A DNA stretch of 8,907 nt from DATBHZ01 sp036557185 (GCA_036557185.1 DATBHZ010000139.1:1-8907); one strand, 5' to 3'; positions 1 through 5,536 are shown, counted from the first letter of the stretch. A program made the numbers and translations. The notes: generated by a model from the sequence alone, not told the origin.

Positions 1-23
1 TACACCTTGGTGAGCGACTCCAT
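1..23 (-). CDS. 5' end of an unidentified gene downstream of marR (partial, cut by window edge)
   Basis: On the minus strand, 13 bases after the marR stop codon, an ATG at 23 opens a frame beginning MESLTKV that runs off the left edge. A purine-rich CGAGG lies 8 bases before the ATG and would serve as a weak Shine-Dalgarno site. Spacing and orientation suggest co-transcription with marR. Seven codons are too few to identify a product. Confidence 0.45.
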
Positions 24-36
24 CGTGATGACCTCG

Positions 37-492
37 TCAGCGTTGTTCGGCGGCACTGGCGATCCCTTCGTCGGTTGTGTAGTGGTCGTAGACGCGACGC
101 AGGAGCCCCTGCAGCACTCGCTCCTCGTCGGCCGAGAGCAGGGCGCGGAGCTCCTCGTTCGATGCGATCACGACCCGCAGGAGCTTGTCGTGCAGCTGCT
201 TGCCGGCCCGTGTGACATGGATGCGCACGACTCGGCGGTCGTTCGGATCACGCCTGCGCTCGACCAGCCCGTCGCGCTCCATCCGGTCGAGGCGGCGAAC
301 CAGCGTCGGTGCTTCGATGCGCATCTCGTCCGCGAGCTGCCGCTGGCTGAAGCCGCCCTCGATCGCATACCGCAGGACGATCCACGTCGCGAAGCTGGAC
401 CCGTGCTCTGCGAGATTGGCGTCGAAGCGCGCGTGGATCACCTTGTGCGTGAGTGCGAGCATCCGTCCGAGCGGCTCGTCCTGCTGGATCAT
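37..492 (-). CDS. MarR-family transcriptional regulator
   Basis: A 151-residue protein of normal MarR length, a dimeric winged helix-turn-helix DNA-binding regulator that is usually released from its operator by a small phenolic or lipophilic ligand. The N-terminal helices (about 8-30) would form the dimer interface with the C-terminal helices. Residues 48-72 (FSQRQLADEM followed by a recognition helix APTLVRRLDRM) are the helix-turn-helix. The wing carries the family signature DPNDRR at 82-87, followed by the usual VTRAG turn. The ATG at 492 is chosen because a -10 box lies 10 bases upstream; there is no Shine-Dalgarno sequence, so the mRNA leader would be only a few bases. It is divergent from the alpha/beta hydrolase at 587, the usual arrangement for a MarR repressor and its target. 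The ligand cannot be read from the sequence. Confidence 0.93.
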   Translation of the reverse strand: MIQQDEPLGRMLALTHKVIHARFDANLAEHGSSFATWIVLRYAIEGGFSQRQLADEMRIEAPTLVRRLDRMERDGLVERRRDPNDRRVVRIHVTRAGKQLHDKLLRVVIASNEELRALLSADEERVLQGLLRRVYDHYTTDEGIASAAEQR

Positions 493-501
493 GAAGACCG
501 T

Positions 502-531
502 TAGCTTACGAATGATGAGCTAGGTAAGCAA
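502..531. promoter_or_regulatory. Candidate MarR operator (overlapping inverted repeats)
   Basis: Two dyads overlap. GCTTAC (504-509) and GTAAGC (524-529) form a perfect 6-bp inverted repeat with a 14-base spacer and 20 bp between half-site centres. TAGCT (502-506) and AGCTA (518-522) form a second with an 11-base spacer, with 7 of 10 symmetric positions paired over the 21 bp. MarR dimers typically bind such imperfect palindromes in their own promoters. The region is conspicuously AT-richer than its surroundings. Binding is inferred. Confidence 0.45.
503..531 (-). promoter_or_regulatory. Predicted marR promoter
   Basis: Reading the minus strand, a TTGCTT -35 (526-531) is separated by exactly 17 bp from a TAAGCT -10 (503-508). 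The predicted transcription start is near 496, only about four bases before the ATG at 492. The -10 fits the actinobacterial TANNNT form and the -35 matches TTGACA at four of six positions. Inverted repeats overlap both boxes, as expected for autorepression. Confidence 0.5.
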
Positions 532-572
532 GCCGGTTTTAGGCTCCCTCCGGCCGACGGCGACCGCCCGCC

Positions 573-578
573 TAGATT
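573..578 (+). promoter_or_regulatory. -10 box for leaderless hydrolase transcript
   Basis: TAGATT matches the actinobacterial TANNNT -10 consensus and lies 8 bases before the GTG start at 587. The intervening CCGCTCCC contains no Shine-Dalgarno sequence, so transcription probably begins at or next to the start codon. No convincing -35 is visible at 17-18 bp. Confidence 0.5.
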
Positions 579-586
579 CCGCTCCC

Positions 587-1477
587 GTGGCCGAGCCCTC
601 GACGATCCGGCACCTGACCGCGAACGGCATCGACTTCGCGTATCTCGAGGACGGCCCCGCCGACGGTCCACTCGCGCTGTGCCTCCACGGCTTCCCGGAC
701 CACGCGCCTACCTGGGAGCTGCTCCTTCCCCATCTCGCGGCGGCCGGCTTCCACGCGGTCGCGCCGTGGCTGCGCGGCTATGCGCCGACCGCGCTCGCAC
801 CGGACGGCAACTACCAGGTGGCCTCGCTCGCGCTGGACGCCGTCGCGTTCGCCGACGTGCTCGCGGGCGATCGTGACGCCGTGATCATCGGGCACGACTG
901 GGGCGCGATCGCGGCATACACGGCTGTCAACCATGCGCCGTCGCGGTTCTCCAAGCTCGTGACGCTCGCCGTGCCGCACCCGGCGGCGCTCGCCGGCGGG
1001 TTCATCGCGCCCGAGCAGCTCAAGCGGTCGTTCTACATCTTCGTCTTCCAGACACCGCTGGCGGAGATGATCGTGCCGAACGACGACTATGCGTTCATCG
1101 ACTTCCTGTGGCGCACGTGGTCGCCCGGCCACGAGCCGTCGGAGGAGTTCATGCGACGGTTGAAAAACACCCTCGCCTCACCTGGCTCGACCGAGGCGGC
1201 GATCGGTTACTACCGCGCGATGCTCGGCACGACGCCGCCCGACCCCGCGCTCGACGCGGTCACTGCCGCAGGAGCCGGGCCGGTGCAGGTCCCCACCCTC
1301 TATCTGCACGGCGCCGACGACGGATGCATGGGCGTCGAGCTCGTGCACGAGGAGGAGCTCCGGGCCCTGCATCCGCGCGGGCTCGACCTCGAGATCGTGC
1401 CGTCGAGCGGCCACTTCATGCATCTCGATCAGCCCGACGCGGTCAACCGGCGGATCCTGGAGTTCGTCGCGGGCTGA
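587..1477 (+). CDS. Alpha/beta hydrolase, epoxide hydrolase/dehalogenase-like
   Basis: A 296-residue alpha/beta-hydrolase-fold enzyme. The oxyanion motif HGFPD is at 34-38, the RGY motif at 63-65, and the nucleophile elbow GHDWGA at 102-107 places aspartate 104, not serine, as nucleophile. That is typical of epoxide hydrolases, haloalkane dehalogenases and fluoroacetate dehalogenases, which form an alkyl-enzyme ester that water then cleaves. Asp245 (HGADDG) and His276 (SGHFMHLDQP) complete the triad. The cap domain spans about 140-225; Tyr150 (RSFYIF) and Tyr208/209 (GYYRAM) are candidates for the two ring-opening tyrosines of epoxide hydrolases. Cytoplasmic, with no signal peptide. The GTG start at 587 is supported by the TAGATT box just upstream. 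The gene is divergent from marR and ends 9 bp from the convergent SDR stop. Substrate is unknown; epoxide hydrolase is favoured over dehalogenase because of the cap tyrosines. Confidence 0.9.
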   Translation: MAEPSTIRHLTANGIDFAYLEDGPADGPLALCLHGFPDHAPTWELLLPHLAAAGFHAVAPWLRGYAPTALAPDGNYQVASLALDAVAFADVLAGDRDAVIIGHDWGAIAAYTAVNHAPSRFSKLVTLAVPHPAALAGGFIAPEQLKRSFYIFVFQTPLAEMIVPNDDYAFIDFLWRTWSPGHEPSEEFMRRLKNTLASPGSTEAAIGYYRAMLGTTPPDPALDAVTAAGAGPVQVPTLYLHGADDGCMGVELVHEEELRALHPRGLDLEIVPSSGHFMHLDQPDAVNRRILEFVAG

Positions 1478-1486
1478 CTTCGCGCG

Positions 1487-2269
1487 TCAGTCGCCGCGCG
1501 CGACGCGGGCAAGGTCCGGGTAGCCCATGTTCATCTCGGCGCCGTCGACGAACAGGGTCGTCCCGCTCACCCACGACGCCTCGTCGCTCACGAGGAAGCG
1601 CGCGGCGTTCGCGATGTCTGTGGGTGAGCCTGCGCGTCCGAGCGGGATCGACTCGATGTAGGCGTCGCGAATCGCGGGGACGTCGCGCGAGAAGGAGGTC
1701 AGCGGCGTGTCCACGAAGCCCGGACCGATCGCAACGACGCGGACGTGCCGTTCGCCGAGCTCCATCGCCGCAATCCGCGTGAGCATCTCCACTCCCGCCT
1801 TCGCCGTGCAGTACGCGGCCATGCCCTTCGACGGGACCGTCGCATTGATCGACGCGATGTTGACGATCACGCCATTGCCCGCCTCGGCCATCACGCGGCC
1901 CTCGTGCTTCACCGCCAGGAACACGCCGGTGAGGACGGTGTCGATCACGTCGCGCCACGCCTCGAGCGGGTGATCGACGACCGGCGAGAAGGTGCCGAAC
2001 CCGGCGCAGTTGACGGCCGCGTCGAGGCGGCCCCACTCGGACAGCGCCCGGGCCACCATGCGCTCCACGTCGGCCTCGGAGGTCACGTCCACGACCTCGC
2101 CGACGGCCGGAGCACCGAGCTCCGCCTCGAGCTCGGCGATGAGGTCCGCGTTCCGGTCGGCGATCACGACCTTGGCGCCGTCGGCGACGAACCGGCGCGC
2201 CGTCTCACGACCGATGCCGGACGCTCCCCCCGTCACGACGGCCACACGACCTTCGATCCCGCCTGCCAT
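1487..2269 (-). CDS. Short-chain dehydrogenase/reductase (SDR), classical type
   Basis: A 260-residue Rossmann-fold NAD(P)-dependent oxidoreductase of normal classical-SDR length. The dinucleotide-binding motif TGGASGIG is at 13-20. Asp38 at the end of the second strand (VVIADR) predicts NAD(H) preference. The structural motif NCAG is at 87-90, and the catalytic Ser140, Tyr153 and Lys157 lie in IASINA and YCTAK. PGFVDTP after the fifth strand is the usual cofactor/substrate loop, and the C-terminus has the typical SGTTLFVDG strand. The position in helix 4 normally held by the fourth catalytic residue, asparagine, is Val112 (IDTVLTGVF). The ATG at 2269 is chosen over upstream in-frame codons because the SDR fold begins there and GGAAGGGGG lies five bases before it. 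The gene is divergent from the CDF gene and convergent with the hydrolase. Substrate is probably a hydroxyacyl-CoA, alcohol or ketone, but is not determinable. Confidence 0.92.
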   Translation of the reverse strand: MAGGIEGRVAVVTGGASGIGRETARRFVADGAKVVIADRNADLIAELEAELGAPAVGEVVDVTSEADVERMVARALSEWGRLDAAVNCAGFGTFSPVVDHPLEAWRDVIDTVLTGVFLAVKHEGRVMAEAGNGVIVNIASINATVPSKGMAAYCTAKAGVEMLTRIAAMELGERHVRVVAIGPGFVDTPLTSFSRDVPAIRDAYIESIPLGRAGSPTDIANAARFLVSDEASWVSGTTLFVDGAEMNMGYPDLARVARGD

Positions 2270-2296
2270 ACGAGCCCCCTTCCTCGAGGTGCGGAG

Positions 2297-2302
2297 AGCG
2301 TA
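2297..2302 (-). promoter_or_regulatory. Possible -10 box of the SDR gene
   Basis: TACGCT on the minus strand fits TANNNT and would start transcription near 2290, giving a leader of about 20 bases that includes the purine-rich GGAAGGGGG ribosome site. No good -35 is seen, so this is weak. Confidence 0.25.
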
Positions 2303-2321
2303 GAAGGTTGGCCGTAGGCCG

Positions 2322-2327
2322 TACCGT
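2322..2327 (+). promoter_or_regulatory. -10 box for leaderless CDF transporter transcript
   Basis: TACCGT fits TANNNT and ends 7 bases before the GTG at 2335, the spacing expected when transcription starts on the initiation codon. It overlaps a 7-bp tandem repeat (GGCCGTA twice, 2310-2323). A GGAGG lies only two bases before the GTG, too close to act as a normal ribosome site. Confidence 0.4.
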
Positions 2328-2334
2328 TGGAGGC

Positions 2335-3276
2335 GTGACGACGCACGAGCACTCCCACGTGAGCGTGCGCGCTGACTCCATGGGGCACGGTGCGCGACTG
2401 CGGGCGCTCCGGATCGCCCTCGTGGCGAACCTTGCGCTGCTCGTCGTGCAGGTCGTCGCAGGGTTCGCATTCGGATCACTCGCGGTGCTCGCCGATGCAG
2501 CACACCTGCTCGCCGACGTCGTCGCGCTCGGTCTCGCGCTGCTCGCGCAACAGCTGACGACGCGTGCTCCGTCTGCGCGCAACACGTACGGGATGCTGCG
2601 CGCGGAGGTGCTCGCCGCGCAGGCGAACGCCGCAGCGCTGGTGCTGATCTCGGTGTGGGTCTGCTACGAGGCTGTGCAGCGGCTCGGTACTCCCCAGGAC
2701 GTCAACGGGCTCGGCGTGCTGGTCGTAGGTCTGCTAGCTCTCGCGGTCAACGGTGGGAGCGCCCGGGTCCTCGCGTCGTCCGCGGGCTCGAGCCTGAACA
2801 TGCGTGGCGCGTTTCTTCACTTGGCCTCCGACGCGCTCGGCTCGTTGGGCGTGATCGCCGCCGGTGCGCTCCTCCTGGCAACGGGCGCCGACTGGCCCGA
2901 CCCGGTGGCCTCGATCCTGATCTCGGTGCTCGTCGTGATCGCAGCGTTCGCGCTCCTGCGAGACGCGACACGCGTGTTGCTCGAAGGGGTTCCCAAGGGC
3001 TTGGACGTCGACGCCGTCGAGCACGCGCTGGCGACGGCCGAAGGCGTCGACGCGGTGCACCACGTGCACGTGTGGTCGCTCGGCTCCGAGACGCCGGCGC
3101 TCTCGGCACACGTCGTGCTGGGCGGGGAGCTGACGCTGCACCAAGCGCAACAGGCCGGGGATCGGCTCAAGCAGCTGCTCGCCGATCGGTTCGACATCGA
3201 TCACGCGACGCTGGAGCTCGAGTGCCACGCGTGCGACGACGATGCGCACGCGCCGCGCGACGGCGCGCAGCCCTAG
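2335..3276 (+). CDS. Cation diffusion facilitator (CDF) family zinc-type efflux protein
   Basis: A 313-residue inner-membrane proton/metal antiporter of the CzcD/ZitB type that would export zinc or a similar divalent metal. The short histidine-rich N-terminus (TTHEHSH) is typical. Six membrane helices are expected from about residue 25 to 205. TM2 carries H57-x3-D61 (DAAHLLAD) and TM5 carries H162-x3-D166 (LHLASDALGS), the two-His/two-Asp transport site associated with zinc. The cytoplasmic C-terminal domain (about 210-313) has the usual HHVHVWSL strand and ends in a Cys/His/Asp-rich tail (ECHACDDD), a likely extra metal-binding site. GTG 2335 is preferred over TTG 2308 because it puts the His-rich motif at the N-terminus and has a -10 box 7 bases upstream. 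The stop codon overlaps the convergent gene's stop at CTAG. No metal-responsive regulator is adjacent. Confidence 0.93.
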   Translation: MTTHEHSHVSVRADSMGHGARLRALRIALVANLALLVVQVVAGFAFGSLAVLADAAHLLADVVALGLALLAQQLTTRAPSARNTYGMLRAEVLAAQANAAALVLISVWVCYEAVQRLGTPQDVNGLGVLVVGLLALAVNGGSARVLASSAGSSLNMRGAFLHLASDALGSLGVIAAGALLLATGADWPDPVASILISVLVVIAAFALLRDATRVLLEGVPKGLDVDAVEHALATAEGVDAVHHVHVWSLGSETPALSAHVVLGGELTLHQAQQAGDRLKQLLADRFDIDHATLELECHACDDDAHAPRDGAQP

Positions 3277-3809
3277 GTCGAAGACCCGCTCTCACCCGCG
3301 CCCGGGCCCTGTGCGCGGATCTTCTCGACCTCGACGAGCGCGGTGCGCAGATCGGCGATCCAGTCGCTCTCGTGCTCCGAGACGAGCCGCACGCACCACG
3401 CGAGCGCCTCGCTCCGGCTCCGCGCGACGCTCGCGTCGACCAGCGTGTCGAGCACGGTCCGCTCGTCCATGCGGAGCCGCGTCATCACCGGCACGGAGAG
3501 CGTCGTGAACAGCTCGCGCTCCTCGCCGCAGGTCACCCCCCACGCGACCTTGCGCCCGAAGCGCTGCTCGGCCGCGTCGGCGATCGCCATCCGCTGCGTG
3601 CGCGTGTCCTCGCGGAACACCTCGATGCGCGATCTGATCGCGGCTGCGCGGATCTCCGCGTCGGCGTCCTGAGCAACAGCTGGGAGCGCAAGGGAGCCCA
3701 CCACCAGGATCTCGTCGCGGTCGTAGGTGACCGCCGGCGCCTCCGTGAACCACTCGTCGGGGATGCGCCCGGCAAACCAGCCCGTCGTCGTGTTGCCGGC
3801 CTGTTTCAT
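3273..3809 (-). CDS. Conserved protein of unknown function with ribbon-helix-helix-like C-terminus
   Basis: A 178-residue soluble protein that I recognise only as resembling conserved actinobacterial proteins of unassigned function. The N-terminal part (11-40) has a GWFAGRIPDEWF motif and a strand (DEILVVGSL). A long charged helix spans 51-84 and is followed by FGRKVAWGV (84-92). Residues 104-143 (LSVPVMTRLR, then ERTVLDTLVDASVA and RSRSEALAWCVRLV) look like a beta strand plus two helices of a ribbon-helix-helix (CopG/Arc-like) DNA-binding fold; the ARSRSEAL turn is typical of that fold. A charged helix ends the protein. GGAGGAA lies five bases before the ATG at 3809. It is 61 bp downstream of the HIT gene on the same strand with no obvious promoter between, so it may be the last gene of that operon. 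The function (regulator, toxin-antitoxin-like partner or enzyme) is undetermined. Confidence 0.8.
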   Translation of the reverse strand: MKQAGNTTTGWFAGRIPDEWFTEAPAVTYDRDEILVVGSLALPAVAQDADAEIRAAAIRSRIEVFREDTRTQRMAIADAAEQRFGRKVAWGVTCGEERELFTTLSVPVMTRLRMDERTVLDTLVDASVARSRSEALAWCVRLVSEHESDWIADLRTALVEVEKIRAQGPGAGESGSST

Positions 3810-3870
3810 CGCCGTTCCTCCACGCTCTGCCGCCGATCCAGCCCCTCGTGTCTTGGTTTTCTGGGCTCGA

Positions 3871-4287
3871 TTACAAGATTACAGCATCACGGAGCAGGTC
3901 GGCGACGGAGGCGGCTTCTTCCTCGGAGGCGTACTTGGTGCGCGGCCAGAAGAAGCCGCGGAGCCCATCCTTGCGGCGTCTCGGGACGACATGGGCATGC
4001 AGGTGCGGGACGCTCTGGCTGACCACCGTGTTGGTCGCGGCGAAGGTGCCGTCCGCCCCCAGGGCGGCCACCTCGGCGCGCGAGACGGCCCGCACGGCAT
4101 GCCAGAAGGGCAGCTCCAGCTCGTCGGGCAGGGCGTTGAGATGCTCGACGTGCTCGAGGGGCACGACGATCGTGTGGCCGGGAAAGAGGGGCCGGTGATC
4201 GAGGAAGGCGCGGATGGGTCCTCGATCGATGACGAAGTGCGCCGGGCGCTCCCCCGCGATCACCTCGCAGAAGGTGCAGGCCGGCAC
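3871..4287 (-). CDS. HIT-family (histidine triad) nucleotide hydrolase/transferase
   Basis: A 138-residue protein of normal HIT length. The family's triad H-x-H-x-H-x-x is present as HLHAHVV at 95-101; the central histidine (His97) is the expected nucleophile attacking the alpha-phosphate of a nucleotide or nucleotidyl-linked substrate. Cys4 and Cys7 (ACTFC) with His46 and His95 form the zinc site seen in many bacterial HIT proteins. PGHTIVVPLEHVEHL at 36-50 is the conserved core strand and turn. GTG 4287 is chosen because homologous HIT proteins begin just before CTFC and the frame upstream runs into the MaoC gene. The start lies 8 bases after the MaoC stop, so translational coupling is likely. 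Such enzymes commonly hydrolyse adenosine phosphoramidates or dinucleoside polyphosphates; which applies here cannot be told. Confidence 0.9.
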   Translation of the reverse strand: MPACTFCEVIAGERPAHFVIDRGPIRAFLDHRPLFPGHTIVVPLEHVEHLNALPDELELPFWHAVRAVSRAEVAALGADGTFAATNTVVSQSVPHLHAHVVPRRRKDGLRGFFWPRTKYASEEEAASVADLLRDAVIL

Positions 4288-4295
4288 GATCGGGC

Positions 4296-4802
4296 CTACT
4301 CCGGTGTCGTATAGGGCCGTTGACGAGGCTTGACGGCTTCGCGCTTGGGCACCATCACCTTGCGCCGGAAGAAGCACACCTCTTCGCCGCGCTGGTTGTA
4401 GCCGAACGTCTCCACTGTCACGACACCGCGGTCCGGCTTGCTCGAGCTCTCCTTCTTCTCGATCACGCGGGTCTCCGCGTAAATCGTGTCCCCGTGGAAC
4501 GTCGGGCGCTTGTGCTGGAGCGACTCGACCTCGAGGTTCGCGATCGCTGCACCGCTCACGTCCGGCACGCTCATGCCGAGCACCAGGGAGTAGACGAGGT
4601 TGCCGACGACGACGTTCTTGCCGAATTGCGTCTGCGTCTCCGCGTACCAGGCATCCGTGTGCAACGGATGGTGGTTCATCGTGATCATGCAGAAGAGGTG
4701 GTCGTCGTACTCGGTGATGGTCTTGCCCGGCCAGTGCTTGTAGACGTCACCGGGCTCGAAGTCCTCGTAGTACCGGCCGAACGGCCGCTCGTGAATGGCC
4801 AC
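4296..4802 (-). CDS. MaoC-like hot-dog fold dehydratase family protein
   Basis: A 168-residue single hot-dog-domain protein of the MaoC/R-specific enoyl-CoA hydratase superfamily, expected to act in the cytoplasm on acyl-CoA thioesters. The N-terminus GRYYEDFEPGDVY (9-21) is the conserved opening. The region equivalent to the hydratase motif D-x-N-P-x-H reads NHHPLH at 43-48: His48 is kept, but the catalytic aspartate position is Asn43 and the following asparagine is His45. VVVGNLVYSLVLGMSV (64-79) forms the buried central helix and PTFHGDTIYAET the following strand. Closely similar actinobacterial proteins, as I remember them, share the Asn form, so this may be a subfamily trait, not damage. 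The GTG start at 4802 has a TACGCT box six bases upstream and no Shine-Dalgarno, consistent with a leaderless mRNA. It is the first gene of the coupled MaoC-HIT pair. Confidence 0.9.
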   Translation of the reverse strand: MAIHERPFGRYYEDFEPGDVYKHWPGKTITEYDDHLFCMITMNHHPLHTDAWYAETQTQFGKNVVVGNLVYSLVLGMSVPDVSGAAIANLEVESLQHKRPTFHGDTIYAETRVIEKKESSSKPDRGVVTVETFGYNQRGEEVCFFRRKVMVPKREAVKPRQRPYTTPE

Positions 4803-4808
4803 GGCCGG

Positions 4809-4814
4809 AGCGTA
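4809..4814 (-). promoter_or_regulatory. -10 box for leaderless MaoC-HIT transcript
   Basis: TACGCT on the minus strand (TANNNT) lies 6 bases before the GTG at 4802, with only CCGGCC between. This would place the transcription start on the GTG. It suggests MaoC-HIT has its own promoter even though the lipoprotein gene lies upstream on the same strand. Confidence 0.42.
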
Positions 4815-4819
4815 TCTGC

Positions 4820-4841
4820 GAGCGCTTCAACGGAGCGCTTC
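4820..4841. repeat. Direct repeat GAGCGCTTC x2, 13-bp period
   Basis: GAGCGCTTC occurs at 4820-4828 and 4833-4841, with a third partial copy (GAGCGCC) at 4842-4848. Each full copy contains the palindrome AGCGCT, and 4835-4847 can fold as a 5-bp stem with a TCG loop. The repeats lie in the 66-bp gap between the lipoprotein stop and the MaoC start, just upstream of the predicted -10. They could be an activator site or a weak terminator without a T-tract; neither is proven. Confidence 0.4.
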
Positions 4842-4868
4842 GAGCGCCGGCCGGTCCGTGCTCGGGGC

Positions 4869-5444
4869 TCAGCCCTGGAGCTGTGAGGCGCTGATCCCGC
4901 ACTGCTGCATGATGCCGGTGACCGCGCTCGGATCGCTCGTGAACGGGCTGCTCGCGCTCTTGCCGAGCATCTCGTTGGTCACGCTCTGCTTGAACTCGGG
5001 TGTCTTGGCGAGCTTGTCGATGAAGCACGTCCGCTCGGTCGGCGAGAGCTGTTGCAACGAGCCCTGGAGGTCCTGCGACAACAGGACCGCCGGGTCGACG
5101 CACTTGCCGCCGAACATGACGTCGCTGAGCTTGCCGGCCTCTTCCGTGCTGAGCTTCTTGCCCAAGCTCTCGAACGGATCGCCCTGGGCGAGCTCCTTCG
5201 GCGTGATGCCGAGGCTGTGCAGCTTGTCGACCCCGACGACGTCGATGACTCCGCCGACGAGGCATCGCGCCTGGGCCTTGCTGACGGGGAGGGTCGACGG
5301 GTCGTACGTCTTCATCGCAGCGTCGACATAGTCCTGCTTCGACGCGCCGGACGAGCTGTTCGAGCTGCCGCTCGAACACCCGGCGACCAATGACACGGTC
5401 GCGACCAGGCCGACCGCCCAGCCGAATGCCAGAGTGCGATGCAT
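4869..5444 (-). CDS. Predicted secreted lipoprotein with four conserved-spacing cysteines
   Basis: A 191-residue exported protein. Residues 1-22 form a lipoprotein signal peptide with a hydrophobic core (LAFGWAVGLVATVSLVAG) and the lipobox LVAGC, so Cys23 would be diacylated and the protein anchored on the outer face of the membrane. A flexible Ser/Gly linker (24-35) follows. The mature domain has four cysteines (61, 115, 140, 182). It seems to contain two related halves, each starting with a cysteine in a helix (ARCLVGGVID; RTCFIDKLAK) and closing with a second cysteine (GGKCVD; MQQCGIS). Two disulfides are plausible. The ATG at 5444 is set by AGGAGG eight bases upstream and by the signal peptide. 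It is divergent from the HNH gene. I recognise no named family; similar small Cys-containing lipoproteins occur in actinomycetes and their role is unknown to me. Confidence 0.88.
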   Translation of the reverse strand: MHRTLAFGWAVGLVATVSLVAGCSSGSSNSSSGASKQDYVDAAMKTYDPSTLPVSKAQARCLVGGVIDVVGVDKLHSLGITPKELAQGDPFESLGKKLSTEEAGKLSDVMFGGKCVDPAVLLSQDLQGSLQQLSPTERTCFIDKLAKTPEFKQSVTNEMLGKSASSPFTSDPSAVTGIMQQCGISASQLQG

Positions 5445-5479
5445 GCCCGCCGCCTCCTGTGCACGGTTGTTGCGCGGCG

Positions 5480-5485
5480 ACTGTA
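5480..5485 (-). promoter_or_regulatory. Possible -10 box of the lipoprotein gene
   Basis: TACAGT on the minus strand fits TANNNT. It would give a leader of roughly 28 bases containing the AGGAGG ribosome site at 5453-5458. No clear -35 is present at 17 bp, so confidence is low. Confidence 0.3.
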
Positions 5486-5536
5486 CGGCCGAGCGGTCGA
5501 AGGAAGGTGGACCGCTTCCACGCCGGTCGTTGGCGC

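Noticed and set aside
1745..2317. 190-codon plus-strand open frame opposite the SDR gene
   Set aside because: His/Arg/Asp-rich translation with no domain; the SDR motifs on the minus strand explain this region.
2270..2503. N-terminal extension of the SDR to an upstream ATG at 2503
   Set aside because: The extra 78 residues are Arg-rich, overlap the CDF gene and lack SDR features; a good ribosome site precedes 2269.
3838..3870. AGCCC...GGGCT inverted repeat between the HIT and RHH-like genes
   Set aside because: Only a 5-bp stem with a loop of about 18 bases and no T-run; too weak to call a terminator.
2655..4022. 455-codon plus-strand open frame
   Set aside because: It crosses two well-supported genes on opposite strands (CDF and the RHH-like gene) and its product is low-complexity Arg/Ala-rich sequence, a by-product of high GC.
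4288..4377. Upstream ATG at 4377 for the HIT protein
   Set aside because: The extension overlaps the end of the MaoC gene by 82 bp and has no HIT similarity; GTG 4287 gives the usual family N-terminus.
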